DNA of 43,553 nt from positions 1-43,553 of the forward strand of contig NZ_JADEUF010000021.1 in the NCBI RefSeq assembly GCF_015163655.1, given 5' to 3'. Below the pieces are notes generated by a model that was not told the DNA's origin, did not search any database, and saw only the letters and a program-made list of their open reading frames with translations. The position numbers were made by a program, and so were the translations under genes. Shown one piece after another: positions 22,304 through 33,737 of the stretch. The stretch's first letter is position 1. Every line of letters starts with the position of its first letter. Source of the DNA: Xenorhabdus griffiniae (GTDB lineage Bacteria > Pseudomonadota > Gammaproteobacteria > Enterobacterales > Enterobacteriaceae).

Positions 22304-22659
22304 GAAAACCTCCAAGTTTATCTAAAAAAAGGAACGAACAGCCCTTCAATGAACAGCGGCTATTCTCGCTCATATTCTCATCCTGTTTCGCACTTATTAT
22401 CCGAGGTATCCCCCTATCTTCCAGTGACCGCTCTATTGGCTGTAACAAGAAAATATTTTGGGGTATATTTTACCTCTGCCAAATCAGGCAAACTCATGGA
22501 TAAGGCAAAAAATTGTTACTAGTCTACCAGATTTTGCACATTTTGTGGGGAAGTACATTGAGAATTAATGATGAAATATTAGAATCTGGGAATTATTTTG
22601 CCAAAAATGTTCTTTTTTCGCCAAAAAAAGAGAATTATCGAAGAGTAAAAAATCGACAG
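22304..22659. other. Non-coding gap upstream of sspA
   Basis: No gene is seen between the sspA start and the rpsI terminator. On the minus strand a TAGACT motif inside GGTAGACTAG (about 22520) could be the sspA -10, but no good -35 was found. The stretch is rich in A/T runs. Confidence 0.4.
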
Positions 22660-22694
22660 AAATAAAAAACCCGCCATAAAAATGACGGGTTTTT
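22660..22694 (-). terminator. Rho-independent terminator of rplM-rpsI
   Basis: On the minus strand AAAACCCGTCA pairs with TGGCGGGTTTT around a short loop (one G-T/A-C exchange), ending in TTTTTTATTT. It is 35 bp after the rpsI stop. A second small hairpin, GCCACAGTTGTGGC, lies between the stop and the terminator (about 22709-22722). Confidence 0.85.
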
Positions 22695-22728
22695 AACTTT
22701 AACCCACTGCCACAGTTGTGGCAATAAA

Positions 22729-23124
<396 letters not shown>

Positions 23125-23136
23125 CTATAATCCCGA

Positions 23137-23571
<435 letters not shown>

Positions 23572-23664
23572 TTACCCAATTATAAGTTACACGTTGGTGA
23601 ACACTCGATGTTCAGAAACTGTTTTTGAGGTTCACACGACTCATGTCCAGCAAACCTACCCCTT

Positions 23665-23694
23665 CGAATAGCCTATATGCCGGCACTAATGCAA
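23665..23694 (-). promoter_or_regulatory. Candidate promoter of rplM-rpsI
   Basis: Reading the minus strand, TTGCAT (23694-23689) and TATTCG (23670-23665) are 18 bp apart, about 100 bp before rplM. The -10 is imperfect. If correct, the transcript has a leader of about 90 nt, long enough for L13 autoregulation. Confidence 0.35.
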
Positions 23695-23804
23695 GTTTTT
23701 TGGGAAATAAAAAATCCTGCTGTAACGTGGGGTCGCAAGATTATAGAGAACTCATCATAAAAAATCGACCCCAAATTCAATAATTATCCCAAAGGATAAA
23801 GGAA

Positions 23805-24932
23805 TCAGGGTAAATGTGGAAGTTTTAAGTATTCCTCACTTTGCATTTCCTGCAAGCGAGACAGGCAACGTTGATATTCAAACGCCAACAAATCACCCTG
23901 ATAAATCTGTTCCATCGGCGCGTCGGCATTAATGATAAGTTTTACCTGGCGCTCATAGAATTCATCCACCAGGGCAATGAAACGTCGGGCAGCATTTTCA
24001 TTTAATGCCGTCATGATCGGCATATCGTGCAACAAAACCGAATGATAAAGCTTTGACAAAGCAATATAGTCCAGCTGGCTACGCGGATCTTCACACAATG
24101 TTTTGAAATGGATTGCCAATACCCCATCAACACTCCTGATTGCGGGCATATTACGATGATTAATCTCCAATATTGGATTCGGCTCTCCTTCTCGTCCAGC
24201 CAAGCGCTGGAACATATGACGCATCTCCTGTCGATTTTCCTCTGACAATGGCGTCAGATAGAGATGAGCCTGTGTTAATGTCCGTAGGCGATAGTCGATA
24301 CCGGCATCGACATTCATCACATCACAATATTTTTTGATCAGTTCAATGGCTGGCAGAAATCGTGCGCGCTGCAATCCATTTCGGTATAACTCATCAGGCG
24401 GGATATTGGATGTCGCTACCAAGGCAATTCCTCGGGCAAATAAAGCTTCCAGCAAGGTACCGAGGAGCATAGCATCCGTAATATCGGACACAAAAAACTC
24501 ATCAAAACAGAGTATATCCGTCTGTGCCTTGAAACCATCAGCAATTATCTCTAAAGGATCTTCATGGCCTTGTAACGTTGTTAATTCTTCATGTACCCGT
24601 AACATGAAACGGTGGAAATGGAGACGCAGTTTTCGCTCGGTGGGTAAACTCTGGTAAAACATATCCATCAGCCACGTTTTACCACGCCCGACACCGCCCC
24701 ACATATAAAGTCCCTGAACAGGGCGGAATTGTGCAGAAATTTGCCGACCAAACAACTTACCCAATATGCCTTTCAGTCCACTTGCTTTTGGAATATGGCG
24801 CAGTTGAGCATTGATGAGGTCGCGATGAATAAGATCAAGGCGTTCAACCGTCTTGCGCTGTACTTCGTCAGGTTGATACTGCCCCTCAGACAAGGCTGAT
24901 TGATAGAGAGATGAAGGTGTAATCGGTGACAT
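23805..24932 (-). CDS. zapE: Cell division protein ZapE (AFG1-like ATPase)
   Basis: A 375-aa AAA-type P-loop ATPase. ZapE associates with the Z-ring and is needed for division under low oxygen or heat in E. coli. Walker A is GGVGRGKT (residues 79-86), Walker B is ILCFDEFFVSD, and the sensor region is ALVATSNIPPDELY. ATG at 24932. It lies downstream of no gene on its strand; zapG is divergent across a 441-bp gap that carries repeat copy 3. Confidence 0.95.
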   Translation of the reverse strand: MSPITPSSLYQSALSEGQYQPDEVQRKTVERLDLIHRDLINAQLRHIPKASGLKGILGKLFGRQISAQFRPVQGLYMWGGVGRGKTWLMDMFYQSLPTERKLRLHFHRFMLRVHEELTTLQGHEDPLEIIADGFKAQTDILCFDEFFVSDITDAMLLGTLLEALFARGIALVATSNIPPDELYRNGLQRARFLPAIELIKKYCDVMNVDAGIDYRLRTLTQAHLYLTPLSEENRQEMRHMFQRLAGREGEPNPILEINHRNMPAIRSVDGVLAIHFKTLCEDPRSQLDYIALSKLYHSVLLHDMPIMTALNENAARRFIALVDEFYERQVKLIINADAPMEQIYQGDLLAFEYQRCLSRLQEMQSEEYLKLPHLP

Positions 24933-24972
24933 GAAAATAACAATCCTTAAAGTTTTTTATTCTCAATACGTA

Positions 24973-25076
24973 TATACGCATTAAACCTCAAGTTGCAATT
25001 TACAACACGATATGAAACCTGATTTCCCCCGCATCGCGGGGAGAAACCACACGCATCTTGAAGTTAGATTGGTATA
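24973..25076 (+). repeat. Intergenic nested-palindrome repeat, copy 3 (most complete)
   Basis: A full copy of about 104 bp: left end TATACGCATTAAACCTCAAG, inner TTGCAATTTACAACACGATA, core TTTCCCCCGC-atc-GCGGGGAGAAA with one mismatch, then CACACGCATCTTGAAG and right end TTAGATTGGTATA. The two ends are imperfect inverted repeats (TATAC-CATT-AACCTCAAG against TATACCAATCTAACTTCAAG). It lies 40 bp upstream of zapE. Confidence 0.85.
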
Positions 25077-25373
25077 ATAATTTACCAATAAGAACTATAC
25101 CAATGCCCACTACTGTGAATTGAGGGATATGATTTTGCCTACCTACTTTGGGAAATCTGTATAAAATTAATATATTAAATTACAAATAAATGAATTAATT
25201 AATAATCAATATTCCACTCTGACTAAATTAACGGTTATAGTGGTCATCATGAACCAGGAGCCTATCCCAATTAGCTGTATATCCTTGCAAACAGAACGGC
25301 CTAATGGGATAACGCTCTAAGAACATTGCAGAAACGATATTGCAGAATTAACGCTGTTACTAAAGGAGTTGCC
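25077..25373. other. Non-coding region upstream of zapG with a long inverted repeat
   Basis: There is no gene here. TATCCCAATTAG (25263-25274) can pair with CTAATGGGATA (25301-25311) with one bulged base, leaving a 26-base loop; this would form a large hairpin about 60 bp before zapG. The rest is AT-rich and must hold the zapG and zapE promoters. Confidence 0.45.
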
Positions 25374-25772
25374 ATGACTTGGGAATATGCCCTGATCGGA
25401 TTAATCATCGGTTTTATCGTCGGCGCACTGGCTGTCCGCTTTGGCAGCTCAAAGCTACGCCAACAAAATACCCTACAGGCTGAATTGGAGAAAAATCGGG
25501 CGGAATTGGAAGAATACCGCAAAGAGCTGGTCAGCCATTTCGCCCGTAGCGCTGAATTACTTGACAATATGGCACGCGATTACCGCCAGTTGTATCAACA
25601 CATGGCGAAAAGTTCCAATGAACTGATGCCCAATATGCCTGTGCAGGATAATCCTTTCAATTATCGTCTGAGCGAATCCGAAACTGAGAAAAATAAAGTG
25701 ACTGCTAATACGCCGCCACGGGATTATTCTGAGGGTGCATCTGGCCTCTTCCGTCCGATTCAAGATAAGTAA
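25374..25772 (+). CDS. zapG: Cell division / envelope protein ZapG (YhcB, DUF1043)
   Basis: A 132-aa inner-membrane protein: one N-terminal membrane helix (about 3-22), a coiled-coil (about 25-80, SSKLRQQNTLQAELEKNRAE), and the conserved tail PRDYSEGASGLFRP. E. coli YhcB/ZapG interacts with division and elongasome proteins and coordinates envelope growth. ATG at 25374 follows AAAGGAG and gives MTWEYALIGL as in E. coli; the upstream in-frame ATG at 25326 lacks a site. It is upstream of degQ, as in E. coli. Confidence 0.95.
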   Translation: MTWEYALIGLIIGFIVGALAVRFGSSKLRQQNTLQAELEKNRAELEEYRKELVSHFARSAELLDNMARDYRQLYQHMAKSSNELMPNMPVQDNPFNYRLSESETEKNKVTANTPPRDYSEGASGLFRPIQDK

Positions 25773-25784
25773 TTAATGCACTTT

Positions 25785-25810
25785 GCCGTGGTAATAATCG
25801 CTACCACGGC
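25785..25810 (+). terminator. Hairpin after zapG
   Basis: GCCGTGGTA (25785-25793) pairs perfectly with TACCACGGC (25802-25810), loop 8 bases, 12 bp after the stop. A C-rich then T-poor tail follows (CCCCTTTAG), so termination is probable but not strong. Confidence 0.5.
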
Positions 25811-26008
25811 CCCCTTTAGCCCCCTTCATCCTATGGAAAGATTTTTGTTTTTTATTTTTGATTCACGTAAATACCTGTAAAGAAACGCATTGAAACGACT
25901 TTATTAGTGAACTTTGCTGAATAATTGAGAGTCATAACAACATTGAAACTATGTTGCTTAAGACCTATATAACTCCCAGGAATAAGTGATTTCTCAGGTA
26001 GTAACACC

Positions 26009-26036
26009 TTGACAGGACAGGTCTCTTAAGCACAAT
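26009..26036 (+). promoter_or_regulatory. Candidate degQ promoter
   Basis: A perfect TTGACA (26009-26014) with CACAAT (26031-26036) after 16 bp, ending about 36 bp before degQ. The -10 matches at four of six positions. Confidence 0.4.
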
Positions 26037-26072
26037 TTCCTTTTCTAGCTTAGGTATTAAGAGAACGTATTC

Positions 26073-27449
26073 ATGAAAAGAAAAAATACATTACTCAGCG
26101 CACTCGCTATTAGTATCGGATTATCTTTAGCTTCAGTTCCAATGGTAAGTAATGCAGCCTTGCCTGCTGTGTCTGCTCAAGAATTACCCAGTCTCGCTCC
26201 CATGCTGGAAAAAGTGCTGCCTTCTGTTGTCACTGTTCATGTTTCAGGTACAGAAGTACAAAGCCAGCAGCTCCAGTTACCTGACGATTTTCAGTTCTTC
26301 TTCGGGCCTGCATTTCCTCCGCAAGAACCAAGAAAACGTCCATTCACTGGGTTAGGCTCTGGGGTAATTATTGATGCTAATAAAGGTTATGTCCTGACCA
26401 ATAGTCATGTCATTAATAATGCAAATAAAATACGCGTTCAATTAAATGATGGCCGTGAATATTCAGCAAAACTCCTTGGACGTGATCCACAAACCGACAT
26501 CGCTCTTTTACAATTGAAAGATGCCAAAAATCTGACTGCCATCAAGTTCGCTGACTCAGACCAACTGCGCGTCGGAGATTATGCCATTGCCATCGGTAAC
26601 CCATTTGGCTTGGGGCAAACCGTCACATCTGGGATCATTTCTGCTCTTGGCCGTAGCGGTCTGAATCTGGAAGGTTTGGAAAACTTTATCCAGACCGATG
26701 CCCCGATTAACCGCGGTAACTCTGGTGGTGCATTGATTAATCTGAAAGGGGAACTGATCGGTATTAACACGGCTATCCTCGCACCAAGCGGGGGTAACGT
26801 CGGTATCGGTTTTGCCATCCCAAGTAATATGGCTAAGGTCCTTTCCGCTCAGCTTATTTCCCACGGCGAAGTCAAACGCGGCATACTCGGCATCAAAGGC
26901 ACCGAGATGACAGCAGACATTGCCAAAGCACTCAATGTTGAAGCACAGCAAGGGACATTTGTCAGCGAAGTTCTGCCTAAATCGGCCGCAGCTAAAGCCG
27001 GTATCAAACCAGGAGATGTCCTAATCTCCTTTGATGGCAAGAAAATTAATAGCTTTGCTGAGCTACGTGCGAAGGTTGGTACAACAGTTCCAGGCAAAGA
27101 AGTCACAATTGGTCTGTTGCGCAAAGGGAAACCACTTGAAGTCACCGTTACACTGGATAACAGTGATGGAGAGCCAACGAAAGCAGAAAACTTGAGTATT
27201 GCCCTGCAAGGCGCAACCCTGAGTAATGCCGCTATCAAAAATACCCAAGGCATCAAAGTGGATTCGATTACGCCGAACTCACCTGCTGCAATATCAGGCT
27301 TGCAGAAGGATGACTTAATTGTTGGTGCCAACAATGTGCGTGTACGAAATATCAGCGAATTACGTAAAATCACTGAACAGAAGCCAGCCATTATCGCATT
27401 GAACGTCTTACGTGGTGACGATAATGTTTATCTCTTACTGCGTAATTAA
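26073..27449 (+). CDS. degQ: Periplasmic serine endoprotease DegQ
   Basis: A 458-aa HtrA-family protease/chaperone that degrades or refolds damaged periplasmic proteins. A Sec signal peptide (cleavage near SNA at 28) is followed by a trypsin-like domain with catalytic triad His112 (TNSHVINN), Asp142 (DPQTDIALL) and Ser217 (NRGNSGGAL), then two PDZ domains (about 270-360 and 375-455, with LLGIKGTEM-like and LQKDDLIVGA segments). The sequence matches DegQ rather than DegP by its short Q-linker and C-terminus. No degP is in the window. degS follows, as in E. coli, with a hairpin between. Confidence 0.95.
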   Translation: MKRKNTLLSALAISIGLSLASVPMVSNAALPAVSAQELPSLAPMLEKVLPSVVTVHVSGTEVQSQQLQLPDDFQFFFGPAFPPQEPRKRPFTGLGSGVIIDANKGYVLTNSHVINNANKIRVQLNDGREYSAKLLGRDPQTDIALLQLKDAKNLTAIKFADSDQLRVGDYAIAIGNPFGLGQTVTSGIISALGRSGLNLEGLENFIQTDAPINRGNSGGALINLKGELIGINTAILAPSGGNVGIGFAIPSNMAKVLSAQLISHGEVKRGILGIKGTEMTADIAKALNVEAQQGTFVSEVLPKSAAAKAGIKPGDVLISFDGKKINSFAELRAKVGTTVPGKEVTIGLLRKGKPLEVTVTLDNSDGEPTKAENLSIALQGATLSNAAIKNTQGIKVDSITPNSPAAISGLQKDDLIVGANNVRVRNISELRKITEQKPAIIALNVLRGDDNVYLLLRN

Positions 27450-27461
27450 TCTATATCCACC

Positions 27462-27488
27462 ACAGACGCAGTATGATGCTGCGTCTGT
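27462..27488 (+). terminator. Perfect 10-bp hairpin between degQ and degS
   Basis: ACAGACGCAG (27462-27471) pairs with CTGCGTCTGT (27479-27488), 7-base loop, 12 bp after the degQ stop. Only short T runs follow (CCACTTCTATG), so it may reduce rather than stop transcription into degS. Confidence 0.55.
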
Positions 27489-27538
27489 CCACTTCTATGC
27501 TATTCTTCTTTCAACCAATTACTACGCTGAATAATGTC

Positions 27539-28600
27539 ATGCTGATCAAGTTATTGCGCTCTATACTCATAGGCTTATTGATTGCCGCTATTTTGCTGGT
27601 CGCTATACCGGCCCTGCGTCCCAGCGGCTTAAAAAATTTCCTGAGCGATAACAACAGCAACGATACAATATCCAGTTTCAGCAAAGCAGTCCGTCGGGCT
27701 GCGCCTGCGGTAGTCAATATTTACAGCAGCAGCATGGGCAGTTTTTCCCATGAAAGTCGGGAGCTCCTTCCCTTAGGTTCCGGCGTGATTATGAGTGAAC
27801 AGGGCTATATTCTCACAAATCGGCATGTTATCAATAAGGCAGCATCCATTATTGTCGCTTTACAAGATGGACACTTTTATGAAGCCCTGCTCGTCGGCTC
27901 AGATGGCCCAACCGATCTGGCCGTTTTAAAAATCAACGCCACAAACCTGCCTGTGATCCCAATTAATCCTAAACGTGTGGCCCATGTAGGCGATATCGTA
28001 TTAGCTATCGGCAATCCGTACAATTTGGGACAAACCATTACACAAGGCATTGTCAGTGCAACCGGACGTGTCGGTCTTAGCCCAACGCGTCGCCAGAATT
28101 TCCTGCAAACTGATGCATCAATTAACCAAGGCAACTCCGGTGGCGCTTTGGTCAATACGCTGGGAGAATTAGTGGGTATCAATACGTTGACATTCGATAA
28201 GTCTGAGTTTGGTTCAACACCAGAAGGATTAGGATTTGCCATTCCAACAAAACTGGCTACAACCGTTATGCAGAAATTGATCCGTGATGGCCGGGTTATC
28301 AGGGGATATATAGGCATCACCGCCAGAGAATTGCCCTATATTCGCTCATCAGGCAGTAATATCAATCAAATTCAGGGGTTACGCGTTTTCCAAATCGCAC
28401 CCAATGGCCCTGCTGAAAAAGCGGGGATCAAAGTGGGAGATATCATTACCCGCGTTAATCACCAACCGGCCATATCACCAATGGAAACAATGGACCAAGT
28501 CGCGGAAATTCGGCCGGGCAGTGTCGTTCCTGTCACTGTGCTACGCGATGGAACTTCCCTCACATTTAACGTCACAATCGATGAGTTTGATGGCTACTAA
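27539..28600 (+). CDS. degS: Site-1 protease DegS, envelope stress sensor
   Basis: A 353-aa inner-membrane-anchored HtrA protease. Its single PDZ domain binds exposed C-termini of misfolded outer-membrane proteins, after which it cuts RseA and starts the sigma-E response. An N-terminal membrane anchor (about 7-26) is not cleaved; the triad is His96, Asp126 and Ser200 (NQGNSGGAL); one PDZ domain (about 255-350) follows. ATG at 27539 gives MLIKLLRSILIG, parallel to E. coli MFVKLLRSVAIG; the upstream ATG at 27473 lies in the degQ hairpin. The ribosome binding site is weak, suggesting low expression. Confidence 0.94.
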   Translation: MLIKLLRSILIGLLIAAILLVAIPALRPSGLKNFLSDNNSNDTISSFSKAVRRAAPAVVNIYSSSMGSFSHESRELLPLGSGVIMSEQGYILTNRHVINKAASIIVALQDGHFYEALLVGSDGPTDLAVLKINATNLPVIPINPKRVAHVGDIVLAIGNPYNLGQTITQGIVSATGRVGLSPTRRQNFLQTDASINQGNSGGALVNTLGELVGINTLTFDKSEFGSTPEGLGFAIPTKLATTVMQKLIRDGRVIRGYIGITARELPYIRSSGSNINQIQGLRVFQIAPNGPAEKAGIKVGDIITRVNHQPAISPMETMDQVAEIRPGSVVPVTVLRDGTSLTFNVTIDEFDGY

Positions 28601-28610
28601 CCAACCTTTT

Positions 28611-28656
28611 CTTTCTCGCCCACTCTTTTTCACCTACAACGTGGCGAGCGAGAAAG
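28611..28656. terminator. Bidirectional hairpin between convergent degS and murA
   Basis: CTTTCTCGC (28611-28619) pairs with GCGAGAAAG (28648-28656) around a 28-base loop that can partly extend the stem (CCCAC/GTGG). It sits in the 71-bp gap between convergent genes. On the minus strand it is followed by GGTTGG rather than a T-tract. Confidence 0.4.
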
Positions 28657-28671
28657 AATATTTAATTCCGT

Positions 28672-29937
<1,266 letters not shown>

Positions 29938-29991
29938 TCACGATTCTCTTATTTAATTCAAAATGCGCTGTTCGCGGCGAGGCAAACAGCC

Positions 29992-30246
29992 TTAAAGTCC
30001 CTGAAGCTTGCGGTCACGCTGCCACTGTGCCGGTGTATAGGCTTTGATTGACAACGCGTGAATGCGGTTATCAGCGATATATTCCATCAGAGGAGCATAG
30101 ACAGCCTGCTGTTGTTTAACTCGGCTCAGGCCATCAAAAAATGCGCCAACGGCAATAACCTGAAAATGACTGCCATCACCGCTGACGATGACTTCATCAA
30201 GTGCCAATTTTTCCATTAGCACTTTTTTAATTTCATTCGTATCCAT
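29992..30246 (-). CDS. ibaG: BolA-family acid stress protein IbaG
   Basis: An 84-aa BolA-like protein. E. coli IbaG (YrbA) is induced by acid and binds Grx4 with a [2Fe-2S] cluster. The [14 protein letters not shown] and [20 protein letters not shown] segments are typical, including the conserved His used in cluster ligation by BolA proteins. ATG at 30246 has GAG at a fair distance; a GTG at 30258 would add four residues. A strong terminator separates it from mlaB, so here ibaG-murA is a unit apart from the mla operon. Confidence 0.93.
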   Translation of the reverse strand: MDTNEIKKVLMEKLALDEVIVSGDGSHFQVIAVGAFFDGLSRVKQQQAVYAPLMEYIADNRIHALSIKAYTPAQWQRDRKLQGL

Positions 30247-30321
30247 AGTTCTGCTCACACTTGTCTTTAGAAAATAATAATAGTAGATGCCTATCCTAAT
30301 GGAATACAGGCAACTCTTAAA

Positions 30322-30362
30322 CCAAGAAAAACGCCCCTGTAAGTTGATGGCTTACAAGGGCG
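30322..30362 (-). terminator. Rho-independent terminator of the mla operon
   Basis: On the minus strand CGCCCTTGTAAG (30362-30351) pairs with CTTACAGGGGCG (30343-30332), loop 7 bases, with one G-T pair, followed by TTTTTCTTGG. It is 20 bp after the mlaB stop. Confidence 0.85.
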
Positions 30363-30382
30363 CTGATGATCAAAAAAAGGAA

Positions 30383-30736
30383 TTACGTCTTGGGCTGACT
30401 ATCATCAAGAAGAGCTTGCAGGCCATATAACGTTACCAACGTGTTCAACTGTTCCCCTATACCTGAAAAGGTCAGTGCCTTGCCACGTTTCTGGCATTCT
30501 CCTTTGAATTGGACAAACAGAGCCAACCCCGTGGAATCCACACGGCTTAACTGGGAGACATCAATATTGTCAATGCCCGCCAGAACCTGCTCTTTTTGTT
30601 GCCAAAGGGGTAGCAAACTATCACGATCCAATGTGCCTTGCAGAAACAATGTATTACCGGCCTTTTCCCAGCTAACCGTTCCCTGATTGACGTTTTCGTT
30701 AATCATCATAGCGTTATCAACCGTCGCTTTTTCCAT
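30383..30736 (-). CDS. mlaB: Phospholipid ABC transporter STAS-domain subunit MlaB
   Basis: A 117-aa STAS-domain protein that binds the MlaF ATPase in the cytoplasm and is needed for assembly and activity of the MlaFEDB complex. The helix-turn VSQLSRVDSTGLALF holds the conserved Thr in the position found in E. coli MlaB. There is an N-terminal extension of about 15-20 residues against E. coli MlaB (97 aa), which keeps the start at 30736, one base after the mlaC stop. It is last in mlaFEDCB. Confidence 0.92.
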   Translation of the reverse strand: MEKATVDNAMMINENVNQGTVSWEKAGNTLFLQGTLDRDSLLPLWQQKEQVLAGIDNIDVSQLSRVDSTGLALFVQFKGECQKRGKALTFSGIGEQLNTLVTLYGLQALLDDSQPKT

Positions 30737-30737
30737 A

Positions 30738-31367
30738 TCACTTTTTCTTTTCTAAAGTGATCGGTGCTTTTGCACTGATGGCTAATTGTTCAGTCAAGCC
30801 ATCAATACCTTTCTGACGCAGGATATCCACCCATTCATTCTGCTTGGTCGTGATCATACTCACGCCTTCTGCAATCATGTCGTAAGCCTGCCAATAACCG
30901 GTCTTACTGTTTTTACGCCATTGGAAATCTAAACGAACTGGCGGCTGCCCGTTAGGATCGGTGATCGTGACACGAATAGCCACTATCGTCTTATCAGCCA
31001 ACGGCTGTTCTGGGGCAATCTGATAATCTTGTCCGTGATACATCGCCAAAGCCTGACCATATGCCTGTTCCAGATAGGATTCAAACGCCTTGAAATAAGC
31101 ATCACGCTGTTCCGGTGTCGCTTGTTTGTAGTAAGGCCCCAGAACCAGTGCTCCTGCATATTTTATCTGTACATAAGGCAGCAATTCTTGACGCACAATC
31201 TGGCGCAAGACGTCTGGATTGGCCTGAATCTGCGGTTGATCGCTCTTCAAACGGCTAAACGTTTTTGCCGCCGCATCTTTCATCAATGCGTAAGGGTTGG
31301 TTTGATCTGTAGCGCTGGCCAATGGCGCAACCACCAGCAACGCAATCATAAGTAATCGCTTAAACAT
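30738..31367 (-). CDS. mlaC: Phospholipid-binding protein MlaC (periplasmic shuttle)
   Basis: A 209-aa periplasmic lipid carrier between the outer-membrane MlaA-porin complex and inner-membrane MlaFEDB. A Sec signal peptide (MFKRLLM..., cleavage after ASA at about residue 19) is followed by the MlaC/Tol2 fold with [28 protein letters not shown] at 31367 follows AGGAGAAA; the long upstream extension in the same frame lies in mlaD and is not used. Confidence 0.95.
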   Translation of the reverse strand: MFKRLLMIALLVVAPLASATDQTNPYALMKDAAAKTFSRLKSDQPQIQANPDVLRQIVRQELLPYVQIKYAGALVLGPYYKQATPEQRDAYFKAFESYLEQAYGQALAMYHGQDYQIAPEQPLADKTIVAIRVTITDPNGQPPVRLDFQWRKNSKTGYWQAYDMIAEGVSMITTKQNEWVDILRQKGIDGLTEQLAISAKAPITLEKKK

Positions 31368-31401
31368 AAGTGTTATTTCTCCTGAGCAGTGGACTGCTAA
31401 C

Positions 31402-31905
31402 TTAGTGTGCTTGTTCCGGTGATTTTTCCTGACTTCCGCTACTACTCTTATACAGGAACTGACCAATCAAATCTTCAAGTACCATTGCAGGCTTGGTATC
31501 TTCAATACGATCGCCATCTTTCAACATGGCAGTGCCTAAATCAGGATCATCAAACCCAATATTGAGGGCAACATATTGTTCCCCCAGTAACCCTGAAGTT
31601 CGGATAGAAAGCGAACTGGTATTGGGAATATTGTCGTATTGCGTGAAAATATCCAATTCAACTTGCGGCGTATACGTTTTGTGATCCAACCAGATTTTCT
31701 CCACGCGACCAACAACAACTCCGCCAACTTTCACTGGTGAACGTACTTTCAGGCCACCAATATTGTCAAATGCGGCATATACACGATAAGTTGGCTGACT
31801 ACCGAAAGATCGGATATCTGCAACTTTGAGGCATAAAAATATGATTGCGGCCAGCGCAATCAAGACAAAAGCTCCCACCCAAATTTCATTTTTCTTGCTT
31901 TGCAT
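31402..31905 (-). CDS. mlaD: Phospholipid ABC transporter MCE-domain subunit MlaD
   Basis: A 167-aa protein with one N-terminal membrane helix (about 7-28) and one MCE domain ([46 protein letters not shown]) that forms the hexameric periplasmic ring holding lipid above MlaE. The C-terminal tail is shorter than in E. coli (183 aa). ATG at 31905 gives [11 protein letters not shown], parallel to E. coli; a TTG at 31920 would overlap mlaE. Middle gene of mlaFEDCB. Confidence 0.94.
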   Translation of the reverse strand: MQSKKNEIWVGAFVLIALAAIIFLCLKVADIRSFGSQPTYRVYAAFDNIGGLKVRSPVKVGGVVVGRVEKIWLDHKTYTPQVELDIFTQYDNIPNTSSLSIRTSGLLGEQYVALNIGFDDPDLGTAMLKDGDRIEDTKPAMVLEDLIGQFLYKSSSGSQEKSPEQAH

Positions 31906-31909
31906 CGAC

Positions 31910-32692
31910 TTAGTTCCCAAACATCAGTGCTGTCAGCACAAAATCCAAACCTAATACCGCCAACGACGCATGAACTACCGTGCGCGTCGTCGCCCTGCTG
32001 ATCCCTTCCGATGTTGGGATAGCGTCATAACCATTGAACAGTGCAATCCAGGTTACCGTAATAGCAAAAACGACACTCTTGAGAAAACAATTGAGCAGAT
32101 CTTTTTGCCATTCCACCGCAGATTGCATGGATGACCAGAAGAAGCCACCATCAATGCCTTTCCAATCCACACTCACTATTGCACCGCCTAAGATCCCCAC
32201 AGCAACAAAGATCAAGGAAAGCAAGGGCATACTGATAAAACCAGCCCAAAAACGCGGGGCAATAACACGGCGCAGCGGATCAACCGCCATCATTTCCAGA
32301 CTGGAAATCTGTTCAGTCGTTTTCATCAAACCAATTTCTGCGGTCAACGCTGAGCCAGCTCGCCCTGCAAACAGTAATGCTGTCACCACAGGCCCCAATT
32401 CACGCAGCAGTGATAACGCCACCATCATGCCAAGGCTGCCTTCCGCACTAAATGTGGTCAACACCAGATAGCCCTGCAAGGCCAACACCATGCCAATAAA
32501 CAGCCCTGAAACCACGATGATTAAAAGAGATTGAACACCTACGCTATACAGTTGCTGACGCAATAGTGTCCATTGTTTGGCAGTTTCTGGCTTACCAATG
32601 ATTGCATTAAACAGCATAAAGCCCGCACGACCGAATGAAGCCGTAACCTCAATCGTACGTCGGCCCATTGCTGCTAATGCCCGTGTTAACAT
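31910..32692 (-). CDS. mlaE: Phospholipid ABC transporter permease MlaE
   Basis: A 260-aa permease, the same length as E. coli MlaE when ATG 32692 is used ([10 protein letters not shown] against MLLNALASLG); an ATG two codons upstream at 32698 is the alternative. The family core [20 protein letters not shown], followed by [20 protein letters not shown], and the C-terminal [20 protein letters not shown] are intact, with five or six membrane helices. It transports phospholipids between the inner membrane and MlaD/MlaC. Confidence 0.96.
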   Translation of the reverse strand: MLTRALAAMGRRTIEVTASFGRAGFMLFNAIIGKPETAKQWTLLRQQLYSVGVQSLLIIVVSGLFIGMVLALQGYLVLTTFSAEGSLGMMVALSLLRELGPVVTALLFAGRAGSALTAEIGLMKTTEQISSLEMMAVDPLRRVIAPRFWAGFISMPLLSLIFVAVGILGGAIVSVDWKGIDGGFFWSSMQSAVEWQKDLLNCFLKSVVFAITVTWIALFNGYDAIPTSEGISRATTRTVVHASLAVLGLDFVLTALMFGN

Positions 32693-32702
32693 TAACATTC
32701 CA

Positions 32703-33506
32703 TCATCCTAATAACTCAGTTTTGTAATCCCCAGCAGGGAAACGGAAAGGCACAGGCCCATCAGCGATACCATCAAGAAACTGCCGTACCCGTTGATCCT
32801 GATTCATTCTCAGTTGATCTGGAGTACCTTCTGCGATCACTTTCTTCTCAGCCACGATATAAGCATAATCGGCAATACTCAGCACTTCAGGCACATCGTG
32901 GGAAACCACGACACACGTGACACCAAGTGCATGATTTAGCTCATCAATCAGCTTCACCAAAACGCCCATCGTGATGGGATCTTGACCGACAAAAGGTTCA
33001 TCAAACATGATCAAGTCAGGATCGAGTGCAATCGCCCTTGCTAATGCTGCTCGCCTTGCCATACCGCCAGAGAGTTCCGATGGCATCAAGTGCGCAGCGC
33101 CACGCAACCCTACCGCTTCCAGCTTCATCATCACGGTTGTATGAATCAACACTTCTGGCAGTTGGGTATGCTCACGCAAGGGAAAAGCCACATTGTCAAA
33201 AACATTCAGATCAGTGAACAAAGCACCAGACTGAAATAACATGCTCATTTTTTTGCGGGCGGCATACAGGCGTGGGCGGGACAATGCCGGAATATTATCA
33301 CCATCAAACCAAATTTCACCGCGCTCAGGGCGAATTTGCCCCCCGATCAGACGCAGCAACGTGGTTTTTCCGATACCAGAAGGTCCCATAATGGCGGTAA
33401 TTTTTCCTTTCGGAACGGTCAGATTAATATCAGCAAAAATCGGGCGTTGGCCTCGGGTGAAATGCATTCCGCAGATCTCAATAAGATTTGCTGTTTGTTG
33501 ACTCAT
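32703..33506 (-). CDS. mlaF: Phospholipid ABC transporter ATP-binding protein MlaF
   Basis: A 267-aa ABC ATPase. Walker A is GPSGIGKTT (41-49), the signature is [16 protein letters not shown], Walker B is DLIMFDEPF, with the D-loop GQDP and a switch His in VVSHD. It drives the MlaFEDB lipid transporter. First gene of mlaFEDCB; divergent from yrbG across a 231-bp gap. Confidence 0.96.
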   Translation of the reverse strand: MSQQTANLIEICGMHFTRGQRPIFADINLTVPKGKITAIMGPSGIGKTTLLRLIGGQIRPERGEIWFDGDNIPALSRPRLYAARKKMSMLFQSGALFTDLNVFDNVAFPLREHTQLPEVLIHTTVMMKLEAVGLRGAAHLMPSELSGGMARRAALARAIALDPDLIMFDEPFVGQDPITMGVLVKLIDELNHALGVTCVVVSHDVPEVLSIADYAYIVAEKKVIAEGTPDQLRMNQDQRVRQFLDGIADGPVPFRFPAGDYKTELLG

Positions 33507-33737
33507 TGTTGATAGCCCCTAACCGTTAATAGAACTGTATTCATGACTGTATTTAAATAATTAATCATGCATACTACAAAAAATTGCCCAATTTTGCGTT
33601 AGCAAAGTTGTGACAAATTTTACTTTTTATCGCTTGATCGTCAGAATGTATAAGTCTAGCTGAATAAACATTCCATGTTTAAAAATCAACCATTATTAGC
33701 ATTATGCTCGGAATAAAACTTATTTAAGGGACACTCC

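Larger units (their letters stand above)
25773..26072. other. Non-coding gap between zapG and degQ
   Basis: The 300 bp hold the zapG 3' hairpin (25785-25810) and a candidate degQ promoter (26009-26036). No ORF or RNA gene was recognised. Confidence 0.5.

Noticed and set aside
26849-27391. 180-codon minus-strand ORF opposite degQ
   Set aside because: It is antisense to a clear protease gene and has no known motif or start signals.
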